A DNA stretch of 64,000 nt from Hahnella lacustris (GCA_965194655.1 OZ239148.1:1116001-1180000), one strand, 5' to 3'; positions 35,553-43,861 are shown, numbered from the stretch's first letter. The notes: generated by a model not told the origin, from the sequence alone. Numbers and translations are program-made.

Positions 35553-36169
35553 CGCTCTGCCTCGCCACGGTCGCTCAAGCTCAGACGCAGAGCGGACTCG
35601 ACTTTGAGCACATTGCCCGTGAGGGCGAGATGAAGTTCTTTGCGGAGCGGCCTGACCCGAATGGCTATCGATATGAATCGAACGTCTTCATTGACGAAAA
35701 CAGCCTTCGCACAGGCATTGTGAGCTTATCGACCTGTCACTTTCAGCTCGACCCGATCCGAAAGGTGGTGATCGCCTTCAATCGAAACCGGCTGATCTCC
35801 CTCTCGGTGGTCTCTCACAAAGGCATGGCGTCCGTGCAGAACGACGGGCAGCACATCACCATGGAGGGCGTTGAGCGCGGGGCTGAAATCTGTATCAACC
35901 TGGAATCAAAGGCGCTAGACACGTCCAATGACGAGGAATGGAAGCTGTATGCAGGACCCTTGATGCGCCGGTACCTCGACGGTTATTTGCCGATGCAGGC
36001 CGACCTGCGGGTCTTCTGGCCGTCGGGGTTGCTCAAACTCAAGGACTCCAGCCCAAAGAATCAGTCCGGGGTGATCGTGGAATCACACCCCGACGGAGCG
36101 CTGATGCGTCTCATCTTCGCGGGACGATTTGCCGGGCACTTCACCCTCAACCGGGCGAAAACCCCATAA
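35504..36169 (+). CDS. Secreted protein of unknown function
   Basis: The 221-residue product has a clear signal peptide (residues 1-26, ending ATVAQAQT) and then a soluble domain of about 195 residues with alternating hydrophobic strands, for example YRYESNVFIDENSLRTG and VIAFNRNRLISLSVVSH, that looks beta-rich. It has two Cys (in STCHFQLD and AEICINLE) that could form a disulfide. I do not recognise the family. It overlaps tesA by 49 bases, so both are probably translated from one transcript. It ends 13 bases before the convergent cytochrome gene. Confidence 0.75.
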   Translation: MAHATPLAQILSSLALALCLATVAQAQTQSGLDFEHIAREGEMKFFAERPDPNGYRYESNVFIDENSLRTGIVSLSTCHFQLDPIRKVVIAFNRNRLISLSVVSHKGMASVQNDGQHITMEGVERGAEICINLESKALDTSNDEEWKLYAGPLMRRYLDGYLPMQADLRVFWPSGLLKLKDSSPKNQSGVIVESHPDGALMRLIFAGRFAGHFTLNRAKTP

Positions 36170-36182
36170 CCCCGACTCACCA

Positions 36183-36512
36183 CTATTTAAATTTGTAGAA
36201 GGTGTCGTTGAGGTAGCGAGAGACGCTCACAATCTCTTCCTCGAGCCAGCCACTGTTCGTGCGGTTGGCGCAGAAGTCGACCATCCCGCGAAGCTGGACT
36301 GCAGTCTTCATCTTTCGATTGAACTCGTCATACAGCTCATCGCCCTTGTTACCGGGCATCATGGAGTTATGACAGGACACGCATTTCGCCTGGTGCAAGG
36401 ACTGACCCTGTTGAAGGTTGCCTTTGGCGAACGGATTGGCTTCAGCCCCCGAAAGCGGAGCAAGAGTCAAGGCAGATGCGAGGGCGAGAACAGTAAGTGG
36501 ACTGGACTTCAT
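36183..36512 (-). CDS. Small periplasmic class I cytochrome c
   Basis: The product (109 residues) has a signal peptide (about 1-25, ending SGAEA) and one heme motif CVSCH. Met residues that could supply the sixth ligand follow in NSMMPGNK. An extra Cys lies in VDFCANRTNSGW. It lies downstream of soxB, from which it is separated by a terminator hairpin, so it may be an electron acceptor of the Sox multienzyme or an independent carrier. An ATG four codons upstream is possible. Confidence 0.85.
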   Translation of the reverse strand: MKSSPLTVLALASALTLAPLSGAEANPFAKGNLQQGQSLHQAKCVSCHNSMMPGNKGDELYDEFNRKMKTAVQLRGMVDFCANRTNSGWLEEEIVSVSRYLNDTFYKFK

Positions 36513-36524
36513 GCGGGTCTCCAT

Positions 36525-36562
36525 GAAAAAAGGCGCTGAGACTTTTCCGCCCCAGCGCCTTG
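36525..36562 (-). terminator. Intrinsic terminator after soxB
   Basis: A nine-base-pair stem (AAGGCGCTG against CAGCGCCTT) with a 14-base loop is followed on the minus strand by a run of T residues. It lies between the soxB stop and the small cytochrome gene. Confidence 0.75.
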
Positions 36563-36587
36563 ATGCTAACCCAAACCTGTATGGGAT

Positions 36588-38306
36588 TTATGCGATGCCA
36601 ACATTTCCCTTCACACCAATCAGGCGTGGTGTGTTGAGCTTGCGGGGGGTGACCCGCTTTTTGTCCTTCAGCCAGGTCTCCACGACATCCCACACCGGCT
36701 CGCCAGTCGCGCCTTCCGCCACGGGGGCCCAGCCGGCAACCTTGTACTTCTTGCCAGCCTCAATAGGCTTGCCCTTCAGGCGCATGTCCTGAATGCGGCT
36801 TCCCATCTTCTCGCCGGGTGCGCAGGCATATTCCAGACCGCCCACGCGAACCATATCTCCGCCCTGCTGGTAGTAAGGGTCGGGATTAAATAGGTTGTCG
36901 CAGACATCCTCTAGCACCGTCTTGATCATCTCGCCCGTCATTTCGGTGAGCGTGCTGTATGAGTAGGTGGTCGCCGTCTGGTCCATCACATGCTCACGCG
37001 TGATGGCCTGACCGGGCAACAGGGAGGTCCCCCAGCGGAATCCGGGTGAGAAGGCCAGATCTGCGCCCTTCACGTCCATCAAAGCATCGACGATCAACTG
37101 GTCGAAGGTACCGTTGAAGTTTCCACGGCGATAGAGCATGCCGTCGGTGATGGCCAGCTTCTCTTCGAGCTTGTCCTTGTATGGCGCGCGCACCTTATCG
37201 ATAAAGGCCTGCATCTCGGCATCTGCGGGGAGCATGTTGGCAAATACGGGGAGAAGCTTGTAGCGATAATCTGCAACCTTCCCGTTCTTCACGTCGAAGT
37301 CGAGCACGCCCAGGAACTTGGTGTTTGATCCTGCGTTCGTGACGAGCGTGATGCCACCCGCATTCTTGACCTTGATGGGCTGGATGACGCCGTCGTGGGT
37401 GTGCCCACCCAGAATCGCATCGATGCCGCGCACACGTGAGGCCATCTTGAGATCAACGTCCATGCCATTGTGAGAGATCACCACCACGACCTGGGCCCCT
37501 TTGGCGCGGCATTCGTCGACCATCTTCTGCATGTTGTCGTCCTGGATGCCGAAGCTCCAGTCGGGCACAAAGTAACGGGGGTTTGCGATGGGGGTGTAAG
37601 GAAAGGCCTGCCCAATCACCGCAACGGGAATGCCATTTTGCTGGCGAATCACGTAAGGCTTGAAGACTGGGTCACCGAAGTCGGTGGTCTTCACGTTCTG
37701 CGCCAGAAACTCGATTTTTCCAGCGAGCTCCTTTTGCACGATCTCCATGACTCGATCGGCACCGTACGTGAACTCCCAGTGTGGGCACATCATGTCTACG
37801 CCGAGTAGCTTGGTTGCATCCACCATGTCTTGGCCCTTGGTCCAGAGCGCAGTGGCAGAACCCTGCCAGGTGTCGCCGCCGTCTACCAGGAATGCCTGCG
37901 GGCGTGCAGCTCGCATCATTTTGACCAGCGTGGCCATGTGGGCGAATCCGCCGACCTTGCCGTAGGTCTGAGCGGCTTTCTCAAAATTGAGGTACGTGTA
38001 GGCGTGGGCCAGCGGGGAATTCTTGGGGATGCCATACATCTTGAGCAACTGCTCTCCCACGATGTGAGGGACCTGCCCCTGCATGCTGCCAATACCCAAA
38101 TTCACATTGGGCTCGCGGAAGTACACGGGCATCAACTGCGCATGGCAGTCTGTGAAATGCAGGAAGCTCACATTTCCAAACTTCGGGACTTCATAAAGCT
38201 TGGATCCTTTGGCGGCGGCCATTGCAGCGTCTCCCCAGCTGCCGAACAACCCAGCAGCTGCGCCCGCAGCCATCACGCCCATAAACTCGCGACGATTCAG
38301 TTCCAT
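36588..38306 (-). CDS. soxB: Thiosulfohydrolase SoxB
   Basis: SoxB is a periplasmic dimanganese enzyme that hydrolyses the terminal sulfate from the sulfur chain carried by SoxY. The protein (572 residues from ATG 38306) begins with a twin-arginine-type leader, MELNRREFMGVMAAG. Metal motifs typical of the 5'-nucleotidase family follow: HFTDCHAQL, DGGDTWQGSA, HWEFTYG and ILGGHTHDG. A longer frame to 38342 adds no family-like residues. The gene is last of the main Sox genes and is cut off from soxX by a hairpin. Confidence 0.97.
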   Translation of the reverse strand: MELNRREFMGVMAAGAAAGLFGSWGDAAMAAAKGSKLYEVPKFGNVSFLHFTDCHAQLMPVYFREPNVNLGIGSMQGQVPHIVGEQLLKMYGIPKNSPLAHAYTYLNFEKAAQTYGKVGGFAHMATLVKMMRAARPQAFLVDGGDTWQGSATALWTKGQDMVDATKLLGVDMMCPHWEFTYGADRVMEIVQKELAGKIEFLAQNVKTTDFGDPVFKPYVIRQQNGIPVAVIGQAFPYTPIANPRYFVPDWSFGIQDDNMQKMVDECRAKGAQVVVVISHNGMDVDLKMASRVRGIDAILGGHTHDGVIQPIKVKNAGGITLVTNAGSNTKFLGVLDFDVKNGKVADYRYKLLPVFANMLPADAEMQAFIDKVRAPYKDKLEEKLAITDGMLYRRGNFNGTFDQLIVDALMDVKGADLAFSPGFRWGTSLLPGQAITREHVMDQTATTYSYSTLTEMTGEMIKTVLEDVCDNLFNPDPYYQQGGDMVRVGGLEYACAPGEKMGSRIQDMRLKGKPIEAGKKYKVAGWAPVAEGATGEPVWDVVETWLKDKKRVTPRKLNTPRLIGVKGNVGIA

Positions 38307-38340
38307 TTGTTTATACCTATTGATGAATATGGTGAAAACC

Positions 38341-38373
38341 AAAAAAGCCTCTTCCTTGGAGAGAGGCTTTTTT
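38341..38373 (-). terminator. Hairpin terminator between soxX and soxB
   Basis: A twelve-base-pair arm (AAAAAAGCCTCT against AGAGGCTTTTTT) with an eight-base loop gives a terminator with T-runs on both strands. It lies after the soxX stop and 35 bases before the soxB ATG. It could end the soxAX transcript or reduce read-through into soxB. Confidence 0.8.
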
Positions 38374-38403
38374 GGGACAGCATCATTCGAAGATCAACGC
38401 AGA

Positions 38404-39030
38404 TCAGTCCTTGTTAACCGGCGAATTGGGGTCGAGCAGAAGGGCCATGATGTCCTTCATCTGCTTCTCGGTGAGCAACTTCTCATGCCCAAACCGAGGC
38501 ATGTTGGTGCAAAGGTTATAAGCCTTGGCGTTGTAAATCTTGCCCCAGGTGTACTTCACAATGTCGTCTGAGGTGCCTCGAAGCTTGCCGTACTGGTAGA
38601 GCGATGGGCCCAACGTCCCATAAGAGATTTCAGCCTTGGTGATCTGGTGGCAGTTGTAGCAGTTGCCGCCGTTGGGGTCCCCAGCTTTATCGGAGTAGGT
38701 CATCCCGCGTCCGCTCTGAGCCTCCCTCTCGCCCTGTTTCCAGTCGCCAAGGAACTTGCCATCTGCAGGGAACTTGATGGTCTGCATGTTGACGGCCTCA
38801 AGGCGCTTACGGACGGCCGGATCGACATCCTTTCCGGCCACATCTGCAGCTGAACAGGCGACATTGCTCTCGTCCTGAATGACCCGCTCTTTCTTCGCAA
38901 TGCCTTTGTCGGAGAACGATGCCTTGATCATCTCAGTCGTCATTTTGTCGAAATCCGTGCCGAACAGTGCTGCACAACCAGACAGACCCAACACGGCGGA
39001 GAGTGCCAAAACAGTGGTTTTCATTTTCAT
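38404..39030 (-). CDS. soxX: Sulfur-oxidizing cytochrome SoxX
   Basis: SoxX is the monoheme cytochrome subunit of SoxAX, which joins thiosulfate to the SoxY cysteine. The product has 208 residues. A lipoprotein-like or secretory leader (LSAVLGLSGCAALFG) opens it, and the heme motif is CYNCH near residue 128. The distal Met lies in NMPRFGHEKLL. It lies 15 bases after soxA on the same strand. The lipobox-like Cys after LSG suggests a membrane-anchored form, which is an inference. Confidence 0.93.
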   Translation of the reverse strand: MKMKTTVLALSAVLGLSGCAALFGTDFDKMTTEMIKASFSDKGIAKKERVIQDESNVACSAADVAGKDVDPAVRKRLEAVNMQTIKFPADGKFLGDWKQGEREAQSGRGMTYSDKAGDPNGGNCYNCHQITKAEISYGTLGPSLYQYGKLRGTSDDIVKYTWGKIYNAKAYNLCTNMPRFGHEKLLTEKQMKDIMALLLDPNSPVNKD

Positions 39031-39045
39031 ATGTGCACTCCTCGC

Positions 39046-39855
39046 TTAGCGCTTGATGGTGGGGGCCAGCGACTTCACGCCCTTGCCGTTGACGCCCATA
39101 TAGGTCGACAGTGCAACTGTCACCTCGGAACCAAACTCGACATAAGGGAACCGCTGCTGACGGAAGCAGTCCTCAAGACGCTTCTGCATGGGCCAGAGCT
39201 GTGAGTTACTGACTCGATAAGCTGGCCAAGAGGTGAAGGCTGATCCGGCTGGCTCATTCTTGGTTAAGTTGGGAAGACCCTGAAGGCGGATTCGCGTGTT
39301 ATCCGCAGCGTGGCAGGTTGCGCACGCAAAGTCATAGGGGCCGGAGCGATAAAAGAATGCCCTTTTACCGACTTCATACATGCGTTTCTCTTCGGGGTGG
39401 GCCTGGGGAAGATTCACCGGCATACCCTTGGACTGAGTCGCCACATACGTGACAAGAGCAACGATCTTTTTGTGATCATCTTTGTTGTATGCGGACACCT
39501 TGGGCTCGATCCCCTGAATGGTCTTCATGCAATAGGCCAGCCGCATCTCGAGGTCCATGACCTGGCCTGCATCTGCAAAATAGCGGGGAAGAGAGACATA
39601 AGCTCCCTTCACAACGCCCGGCCCCTGCCCCAGATCACAGGTCTCAAAAGATGCATTCTTCGGGCCAGCCTTTTTCTTCCAAAGCTCCTCTCCCTCCATC
39701 TCCCAAAGCTCGGCTGGATTCCCATCGGCAATGAGTTCCCGATAACGGTCAATGCCCTTCTCGGTTTCTGACTTCTCTTGGGCCTGAGCAGACATCATGA
39801 GACCGATGGCTGCAAATCCGGCGACCGCGAGGCGGCTCCATTTTCTATTCTTCAT
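39046..39855 (-). CDS. soxA: Cytochrome c SoxA
   Basis: SoxA is the catalytic cytochrome of SoxAX. From ATG 39855 the protein has 269 residues with a signal peptide ending at SAQAQ. One heme motif, CATCH, lies in the C-terminal half (about 185). The N-terminal domain has the Cys pair without a CxxCH, so this is the monoheme type. Near the end EDCFRQQRFPY carries the persulfide-type Cys ligand. The gap upstream to soxZ holds a terminator and a palindrome, so soxAX may have its own promoter. Confidence 0.95.
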   Translation of the reverse strand: MKNRKWSRLAVAGFAAIGLMMSAQAQEKSETEKGIDRYRELIADGNPAELWEMEGEELWKKKAGPKNASFETCDLGQGPGVVKGAYVSLPRYFADAGQVMDLEMRLAYCMKTIQGIEPKVSAYNKDDHKKIVALVTYVATQSKGMPVNLPQAHPEEKRMYEVGKRAFFYRSGPYDFACATCHAADNTRIRLQGLPNLTKNEPAGSAFTSWPAYRVSNSQLWPMQKRLEDCFRQQRFPYVEFGSEVTVALSTYMGVNGKGVKSLAPTIKR

Positions 39856-39886
39856 GTCTCTCTCCTTGGACAACATTCTGGGAACA

Positions 39887-39898
39887 TGCATTTATGCA
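39887..39898. promoter_or_regulatory. Palindrome upstream of soxA
   Basis: A perfect five-base inverted repeat (TGCAT-TT-ATGCA) extends to a looser match over 39885-39902. It lies between the soxZ terminator and the soxA start codon, about 35 bases from the ATG, where an operator would be expected. It is not clearly like the ArsR site upstream of the regulator gene, so its protein partner is unknown. Confidence 0.35.
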
Positions 39899-39910
39899 CA
39901 TGGACCAGTA

Positions 39911-39940
39911 TAAAAAACGACGGAGCCGCTGGGGCTCCGT
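39911..39940 (-). terminator. Intrinsic terminator after soxZ
   Basis: An eight-base-pair stem (ACGGAGCC against GGCTCCGT) with a five-base loop is followed on the minus strand by a run of six T residues. It lies 15 bases after soxZ and before soxA, so part of the soxCDYZ message would end here. Confidence 0.8.
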
Positions 39941-39954
39941 GTTTTCACCCATCT

Positions 39955-40266
39955 TTAAGCGATGGCGGCCTCGTCGGTGCGGCTCTCGCCTTTATTGTCT
40001 TTCCAGGTCACCGCGATCTTGTCACCAGCCTTGGCACCCTTCACCTTGAACTGGAGGTAAGGATTCTTGGACACAGCAGGACCCCACTGGGCGGTCATGA
40101 CGGTTTTGCCATTGTGCTGGGCCTCAACGGTCATGATGAACCAAGCAGGAACAAGCTTGCCATCTGAACCTTTACGCTGACCGCTCTCCATCTCGTGAGC
40201 CATCAGGACGCGAACGTCAGCCAGATCACCCTGTGCTTTCGCACGAATACGCATTGGACTTGCCAT
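39955..40266 (-). CDS. soxZ: Sulfur carrier subunit SoxZ
   Basis: SoxZ pairs with SoxY to form the periplasmic carrier of the sulfur intermediate. The 103-residue protein has no leader of its own, as expected, since it is exported with SoxY by the Tat route. It is a beta-sandwich with family patches HEMESGQRK, VPAWFIM and the GDKIAVTWKDNKGE tail. It lies 46 bases after soxY. Confidence 0.95.
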   Translation of the reverse strand: MASPMRIRAKAQGDLADVRVLMAHEMESGQRKGSDGKLVPAWFIMTVEAQHNGKTVMTAQWGPAVSKNPYLQFKVKGAKAGDKIAVTWKDNKGESRTDEAAIA

Positions 40267-40312
40267 TTTTTAACTCCTTAATTCGTTGAATGTGTTCGTC
40301 GGAAGGCGCCGA

Positions 40313-40783
40313 TTAGCCGCCGCAGCCGCCGAGGGTGACCTTGACTTCTTTCTTGGCCATGAAGAACTTGCCGTCGGCCTTGACCAGCGCGTAGACATCA
40401 GAGCTCTGGCCCATCTTGACGCGCATGGAGATGTCGGCGTCGGCGTTGGCAGAGAACTCATAGAAGCCAGCCATCATGGCAGGGTTCTTCTCAACCATGA
40501 CCGCAATCATCTCGGTCTTGGCGATTTTGGAAGTCACGCCCACCGGAACCACAGCACCGTTCTCAGCGATGTCGGGCGACGTGATGGACACGTCTGCGGA
40601 ATTCGCAGGGTTAGCAACGCCCATGGCCTTCAGGGTGTCAGCAATGGAGCGAGTCTCGAACCACTCTTTTTTGTAGGTGTTGGCCAAAGCGGGGTTGGCT
40701 GCGAAGAAGCCCATGGAGGCCAGCGCGGAATAGACCGCTGCGCCACCACCTGCCTTCAGTACGTCACGACGATTAATGCTCAT
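40313..40783 (-). CDS. soxY: Sulfur carrier subunit SoxY
   Basis: SoxY carries the growing sulfane chain on a flexible C-terminal arm. The 156-residue product has a twin-arginine leader (MSINRRDVLKAGGG) and ends exactly in GGCGG, whose Cys is the carrier site. The mature domain is Ala-rich and beta-structured. It lies between soxD and soxZ on the minus strand, so the three carrier and oxidase genes form one unit. Confidence 0.96.
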   Translation of the reverse strand: MSINRRDVLKAGGGAAVYSALASMGFFAANPALANTYKKEWFETRSIADTLKAMGVANPANSADVSITSPDIAENGAVVPVGVTSKIAKTEMIAVMVEKNPAMMAGFYEFSANADADISMRVKMGQSSDVYALVKADGKFFMAKKEVKVTLGGCGG

Positions 40784-40817
40784 CTTGTGCTCCTCTTTTT
40801 ACTGGTTGAATGCAAGG

Positions 40818-41573
40818 TTAATTGCTCTTGGGCTTGCTGGTGTCCAAACCCCGGGTTGGCCCGATCGGGCGGTTTTGCTCGATGAGATTGCCATGGCTAT
40901 CTACGGCCGAGCCGGGCAAGAAAGAAGTGACGGTCACTTCCTTCTTGCAGTCCTTCATGCAAGCGACGTTCTTTACGTCTGGCTTGCCCTTTAAATCCCA
41001 AAGCCCATGGCTGGTGTTCATGCCATTGCGGTTGGGCATTTTGGCCTGAACCTCAGCAATGTTCTTATCCGACAAGACAAAGTTCGCGGGAAGAATATCG
41101 CCCATGTGAAGGATGTACGCAACCACAGAGTAAACCTCCTCTGTGCTCAGCGACTTCGGACTGGTCCAGGGCATGGCCCGGTTGATGTAATCCCACAGCG
41201 TCGAGACTGTAGCGACCTTCATCAAGGTGGTGCGCTGCGGATAGTCAAGACGCTTGAGGTTCGCAACCTTACCCGTTTTGATGTCCTCTAACGACGTTCC
41301 ACCTACGATGGGTGTGAAGACCTCGCCACTCTCTCCAAAGATGCCATGGCAGGATGCGCATTGGGCTTCCCAGACATCTTGCCCCTTGGCGACCGATCCA
41401 GACCCTGCGGGCAAGCCCTTGAAGTCCGCACGAACGTCAATGTCCCACGCCTTCACCTCAGCCGGCGTGGCCGTGCGGCCAATGCCCGAGAACTTTGAAA
41501 CAGGGGCCGCTTGCAACGCACCCATGGCCAAAACACTGGCCAGAGCAACACACGATTTAGCTAACTTGGACAT
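40818..41573 (-). CDS. soxD: Sulfur dehydrogenase cytochrome subunit SoxD, monoheme
   Basis: SoxD accepts electrons from the molybdenum subunit SoxC while the sulfane sulfur on SoxY is oxidised. The 251-residue product has a signal peptide and a single heme motif CASCH at about 72-76. The Met ligand may lie in NRAMPWTSP. The well-studied Paracoccus SoxD is diheme and longer, so this is a short monoheme form, with an extra Cys pair CMKDC in the tail. Its start overlaps the soxC end by 17 bases. Confidence 0.92.
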   Translation of the reverse strand: MSKLAKSCVALASVLAMGALQAAPVSKFSGIGRTATPAEVKAWDIDVRADFKGLPAGSGSVAKGQDVWEAQCASCHGIFGESGEVFTPIVGGTSLEDIKTGKVANLKRLDYPQRTTLMKVATVSTLWDYINRAMPWTSPKSLSTEEVYSVVAYILHMGDILPANFVLSDKNIAEVQAKMPNRNGMNTSHGLWDLKGKPDVKNVACMKDCKKEVTVTSFLPGSAVDSHGNLIEQNRPIGPTRGLDTSKPKSN

Positions 41574-42900
41574 TGCTCACCTCTCCGGACTCAGCCACTT
41601 TCCAGGACTGGATCATGTTGTTGTGATAGATGGAACGCGTGCCACGAACGGCGCGCAGCTGTTGCACCGTGGGCTGAACGTAGCCAGTCTCGTCAATGCA
41701 GCGCGACTGAAGGATGGCAGGCGCGCCATCCCAGACCCAATCGATGTTAAAGCGCGTGAACGCCTTCGGCAGGACTGGCCCCTCTAGGCGAGCCGTGCGC
41801 CAGTTCTTTCCGCCATCTGCAGAGACATCCACGCGCTTGATGCGACCACGACCGGACCAAGCAAGACCGGTCACGTTATAGAAGCCTTTGTCGAGCAGAA
41901 GCTGCCCGCCGGAGGGGCTGGTGATGACTGACTTGGCCTCTTGCATGCCGCTGTACTGGCGATGAGAGCCATCGGGCATGAGGTCAATGTAGTGAATCGC
42001 CTCATCCTTGGTGTCCCATTTCTGGTCACCCACCTCGATGCGGCGCAGCCACTTGACCCACGAAACACCCTGGATACCGGGCACCACCAGGCGCAAGGGA
42101 TAGCCGTTTTCTGGACGAAGCATTTCACCGTTCATGCCATAGGCGACGATCACGTCGTCCAGCGCACGGTCCATGGCAATGGTGCGGGTCATGGATGAGC
42201 CATCTGCGCCCTCGCCCAGGACAAACTTGCCATTCTTCTTGTCGTAGCCGCAGTCCTCGAGCAGCACCGACAAAGGCACGCCGGTGAACTCGGAGCACGA
42301 CACCATGCCGTGGGTGTACTGCACCGTTGGAACAGCCACATTGCCCCACTCCATGGCCGTGTTCGCACCGCACTCAATGAAGTGAATCCGGGACACGCTG
42401 GGCAGACGCATGAGGTCGTCCATGGTGTACACCTTGGGGTTCTTGACCAGGCCATTGATCATCAGGCGATGCTTGGAGGGATCGATGTCCCACCAGCCTT
42501 GGTGATGACGCTCAAAGTGCAGGCCACTGGGCGTAATCATGCCGAAGGTGCCTTGCAGCGGCGTAAACGCGACTGAAGCCGCTGAAACGCGGGTGAGGCC
42601 AGGGCTCTCGCGACGCTGGAGACCCTTCTCAAACTGAGAGGGCACTCCATAGCCATTCGCAGCAACAGGCATTCCGAGACCCTTGGTGTGATCGGGCAGG
42701 TTGAGGATGTTGGGATCCCCCTGACCGGTCACTGGGTTGGACGCTGCCGATGCCGCAGTGGCAATCGCTGCTCCAGCCGTGGCAGCTGAGGCTGCCAGGA
42801 ACTTACGACGCATCTGAGCCGGCGTCTTGGCATCTTCCTTCGAGAGGAAGTTCTCAGGCGCCTTCACCAGGCGCCCGAGGGTCTTTTGTAAACGAGTCAC
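41557..42900 (-). CDS. soxC: Sulfur dehydrogenase molybdopterin subunit SoxC
   Basis: SoxC is a sulfite-oxidase-family molybdenum protein that, with SoxD, removes six electrons from SoxY-bound sulfane sulfur. From GTG 42900 (447 residues), placed after a GGGGAGAAA ribosome site, it has a twin-arginine-like leader (MRRKFLAASAATAG). The Mo-binding Cys lies in FIECGANTA and the C-terminal dimer domain follows. The frame is open from 42973, but residues before 42900 look random. Presence of SoxCD suggests full thiosulfate-to-sulfate oxidation without stored sulfur. Confidence 0.95.
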   Translation of the reverse strand: MTRLQKTLGRLVKAPENFLSKEDAKTPAQMRRKFLAASAATAGAAIATAASAASNPVTGQGDPNILNLPDHTKGLGMPVAANGYGVPSQFEKGLQRRESPGLTRVSAASVAFTPLQGTFGMITPSGLHFERHHQGWWDIDPSKHRLMINGLVKNPKVYTMDDLMRLPSVSRIHFIECGANTAMEWGNVAVPTVQYTHGMVSCSEFTGVPLSVLLEDCGYDKKNGKFVLGEGADGSSMTRTIAMDRALDDVIVAYGMNGEMLRPENGYPLRLVVPGIQGVSWVKWLRRIEVGDQKWDTKDEAIHYIDLMPDGSHRQYSGMQEAKSVITSPSGGQLLLDKGFYNVTGLAWSGRGRIKRVDVSADGGKNWRTARLEGPVLPKAFTRFNIDWVWDGAPAILQSRCIDETGYVQPTVQQLRAVRGTRSIYHNNMIQSWKVAESGEVSNVQVS

Positions 42901-42973
42901 TCTATTTCTCCCCAATCGGACCACACTTGGAAACCCCAAAAAACAGTCGAACCACGCCGCCTCTAAGGGCTGC

Positions 42974-43357
42974 TTAGGAACGCTCTCCTGCAAGCCGCAC
43001 ACAAACCGAGCGGCACAGATCCGTCAACAACGGATCTGAAATTCGATAAAACACGAATGTCCCCTCACGGCGACGCGACAACACACCCGCCCGATACAGC
43101 AGACTCAGATGGCGAGACACGTTGGGCTGGGGCAACTCGGTAAGTGCAACCACGTCCTGCACACTGCGTTCTTCGTTGCAGACCGCCTGAATGATGCGAA
43201 GGCGGGCCGGCTCAGACAGCAGTGCAAAGTACTGAGCCGCACGGTCAAAAATGAACGCGAGTTCATCGCGGTCGTGCGCCTCGAGATCGACAATTCCGGG
43301 CGCGACGGCCTGAAACTGCGTTTCGTCTGACTGGCTGATTGCAGATATTTTGGACAT
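42974..43357 (-). CDS. ArsR-family regulator, SoxR-like sulfane-sulfur sensor candidate
   Basis: This 127-residue winged-helix protein has an ArsR/SmtB DNA-recognition helix, with LPQPNVSRHLSLLYRAGVL at about 75-93. Cys60 lies next to the wing of the first helices (QAVCNEERS) and Cys115 and Cys119 lie near the C-terminus. SoxR of thiosulfate oxidisers senses persulfide through one Cys at each such place. The gene is first of the soxCDYZ strand with an imperfect palindrome upstream, so it probably represses the sox genes and its own promoter. Confidence 0.82.
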   Translation of the reverse strand: MSKISAISQSDETQFQAVAPGIVDLEAHDRDELAFIFDRAAQYFALLSEPARLRIIQAVCNEERSVQDVVALTELPQPNVSRHLSLLYRAGVLSRRREGTFVFYRISDPLLTDLCRSVCVRLAGERS

Positions 43358-43368
43358 AGGGCGTGAAA

Positions 43369-43388
43369 ATATTCCTATAGAGGCATAT
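43369..43388. promoter_or_regulatory. Putative operator between arsR-like and SoxS-like genes
   Basis: The stretch ATATTCC...GGCATAT is an imperfect 20-base palindrome (16 of 20 positions symmetric). It sits in the 78-base gap between the two divergent genes, 12 bases from the regulator ATG, and is AT-rich as ArsR sites often are. The repressor acting on it would most simply be the adjacent ArsR protein. Confidence 0.45.
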
Positions 43389-43435
43389 AGTCAAGAACGA
43401 GATGTGACGCGACGCACAAGCCGATTCCTCTACTC

Positions 43436-43861
43436 ATGCCCACTCACCCCCTACTCTCCCCACCGTCAGACTGGCCGAGGCTGCGAGGGCACGCCCTCTC
43501 AGCCAAGGGGGCACTCATTCCATTGGTGCTGGTGACGCTCGAGCACTGCCCCTACTGCAAGCTGCTCATTCGTGAGCAGATTGTTCCCCGCATTCGCGAG
43601 GGTCGACCTCACCTTCAGGTGTTGGAATTCGACCTTGGCGACAGCACAGCGATCGAGCCCCGAGGAGCCTTCGCCAAGATTTCTCCCCGGCAATGGGGCC
43701 GGGAGTATCGGTATCGCCTGGCGCCCACTGTCGTTGCCGTCACCCCTGAGCTCAAGCCCTTGGGCGAGCCGCTTCTGGGCTATAGTTCGCGAGACTTTTA
43801 TAGTGCTTATCTTGAGGACCTCATCGTGGCTGCGCAGGCAGCCTGGCGCCAGAATCCATGA
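43436..43861 (+). CDS. Thioredoxin-fold protein, SoxS-like
   Basis: The 141-residue product has a CPYC redox motif at about residue 38-41 after a beta strand (LVLVTLEH) and ends in GYSSRDFYSAYLEDLI, similar to SoxS-type thioredoxins that keep the SoxY cysteine reduced. SoxS works in the periplasm, but no signal peptide is visible here and the upstream frame offers no better start, so it could be cytoplasmic. It reads divergently from the ArsR gene. The stop overlaps the next gene in ATGA. Confidence 0.7.
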   Translation: MPTHPLLSPPSDWPRLRGHALSAKGALIPLVLVTLEHCPYCKLLIREQIVPRIREGRPHLQVLEFDLGDSTAIEPRGAFAKISPRQWGREYRYRLAPTVVAVTPELKPLGEPLLGYSSRDFYSAYLEDLIVAAQAAWRQNP

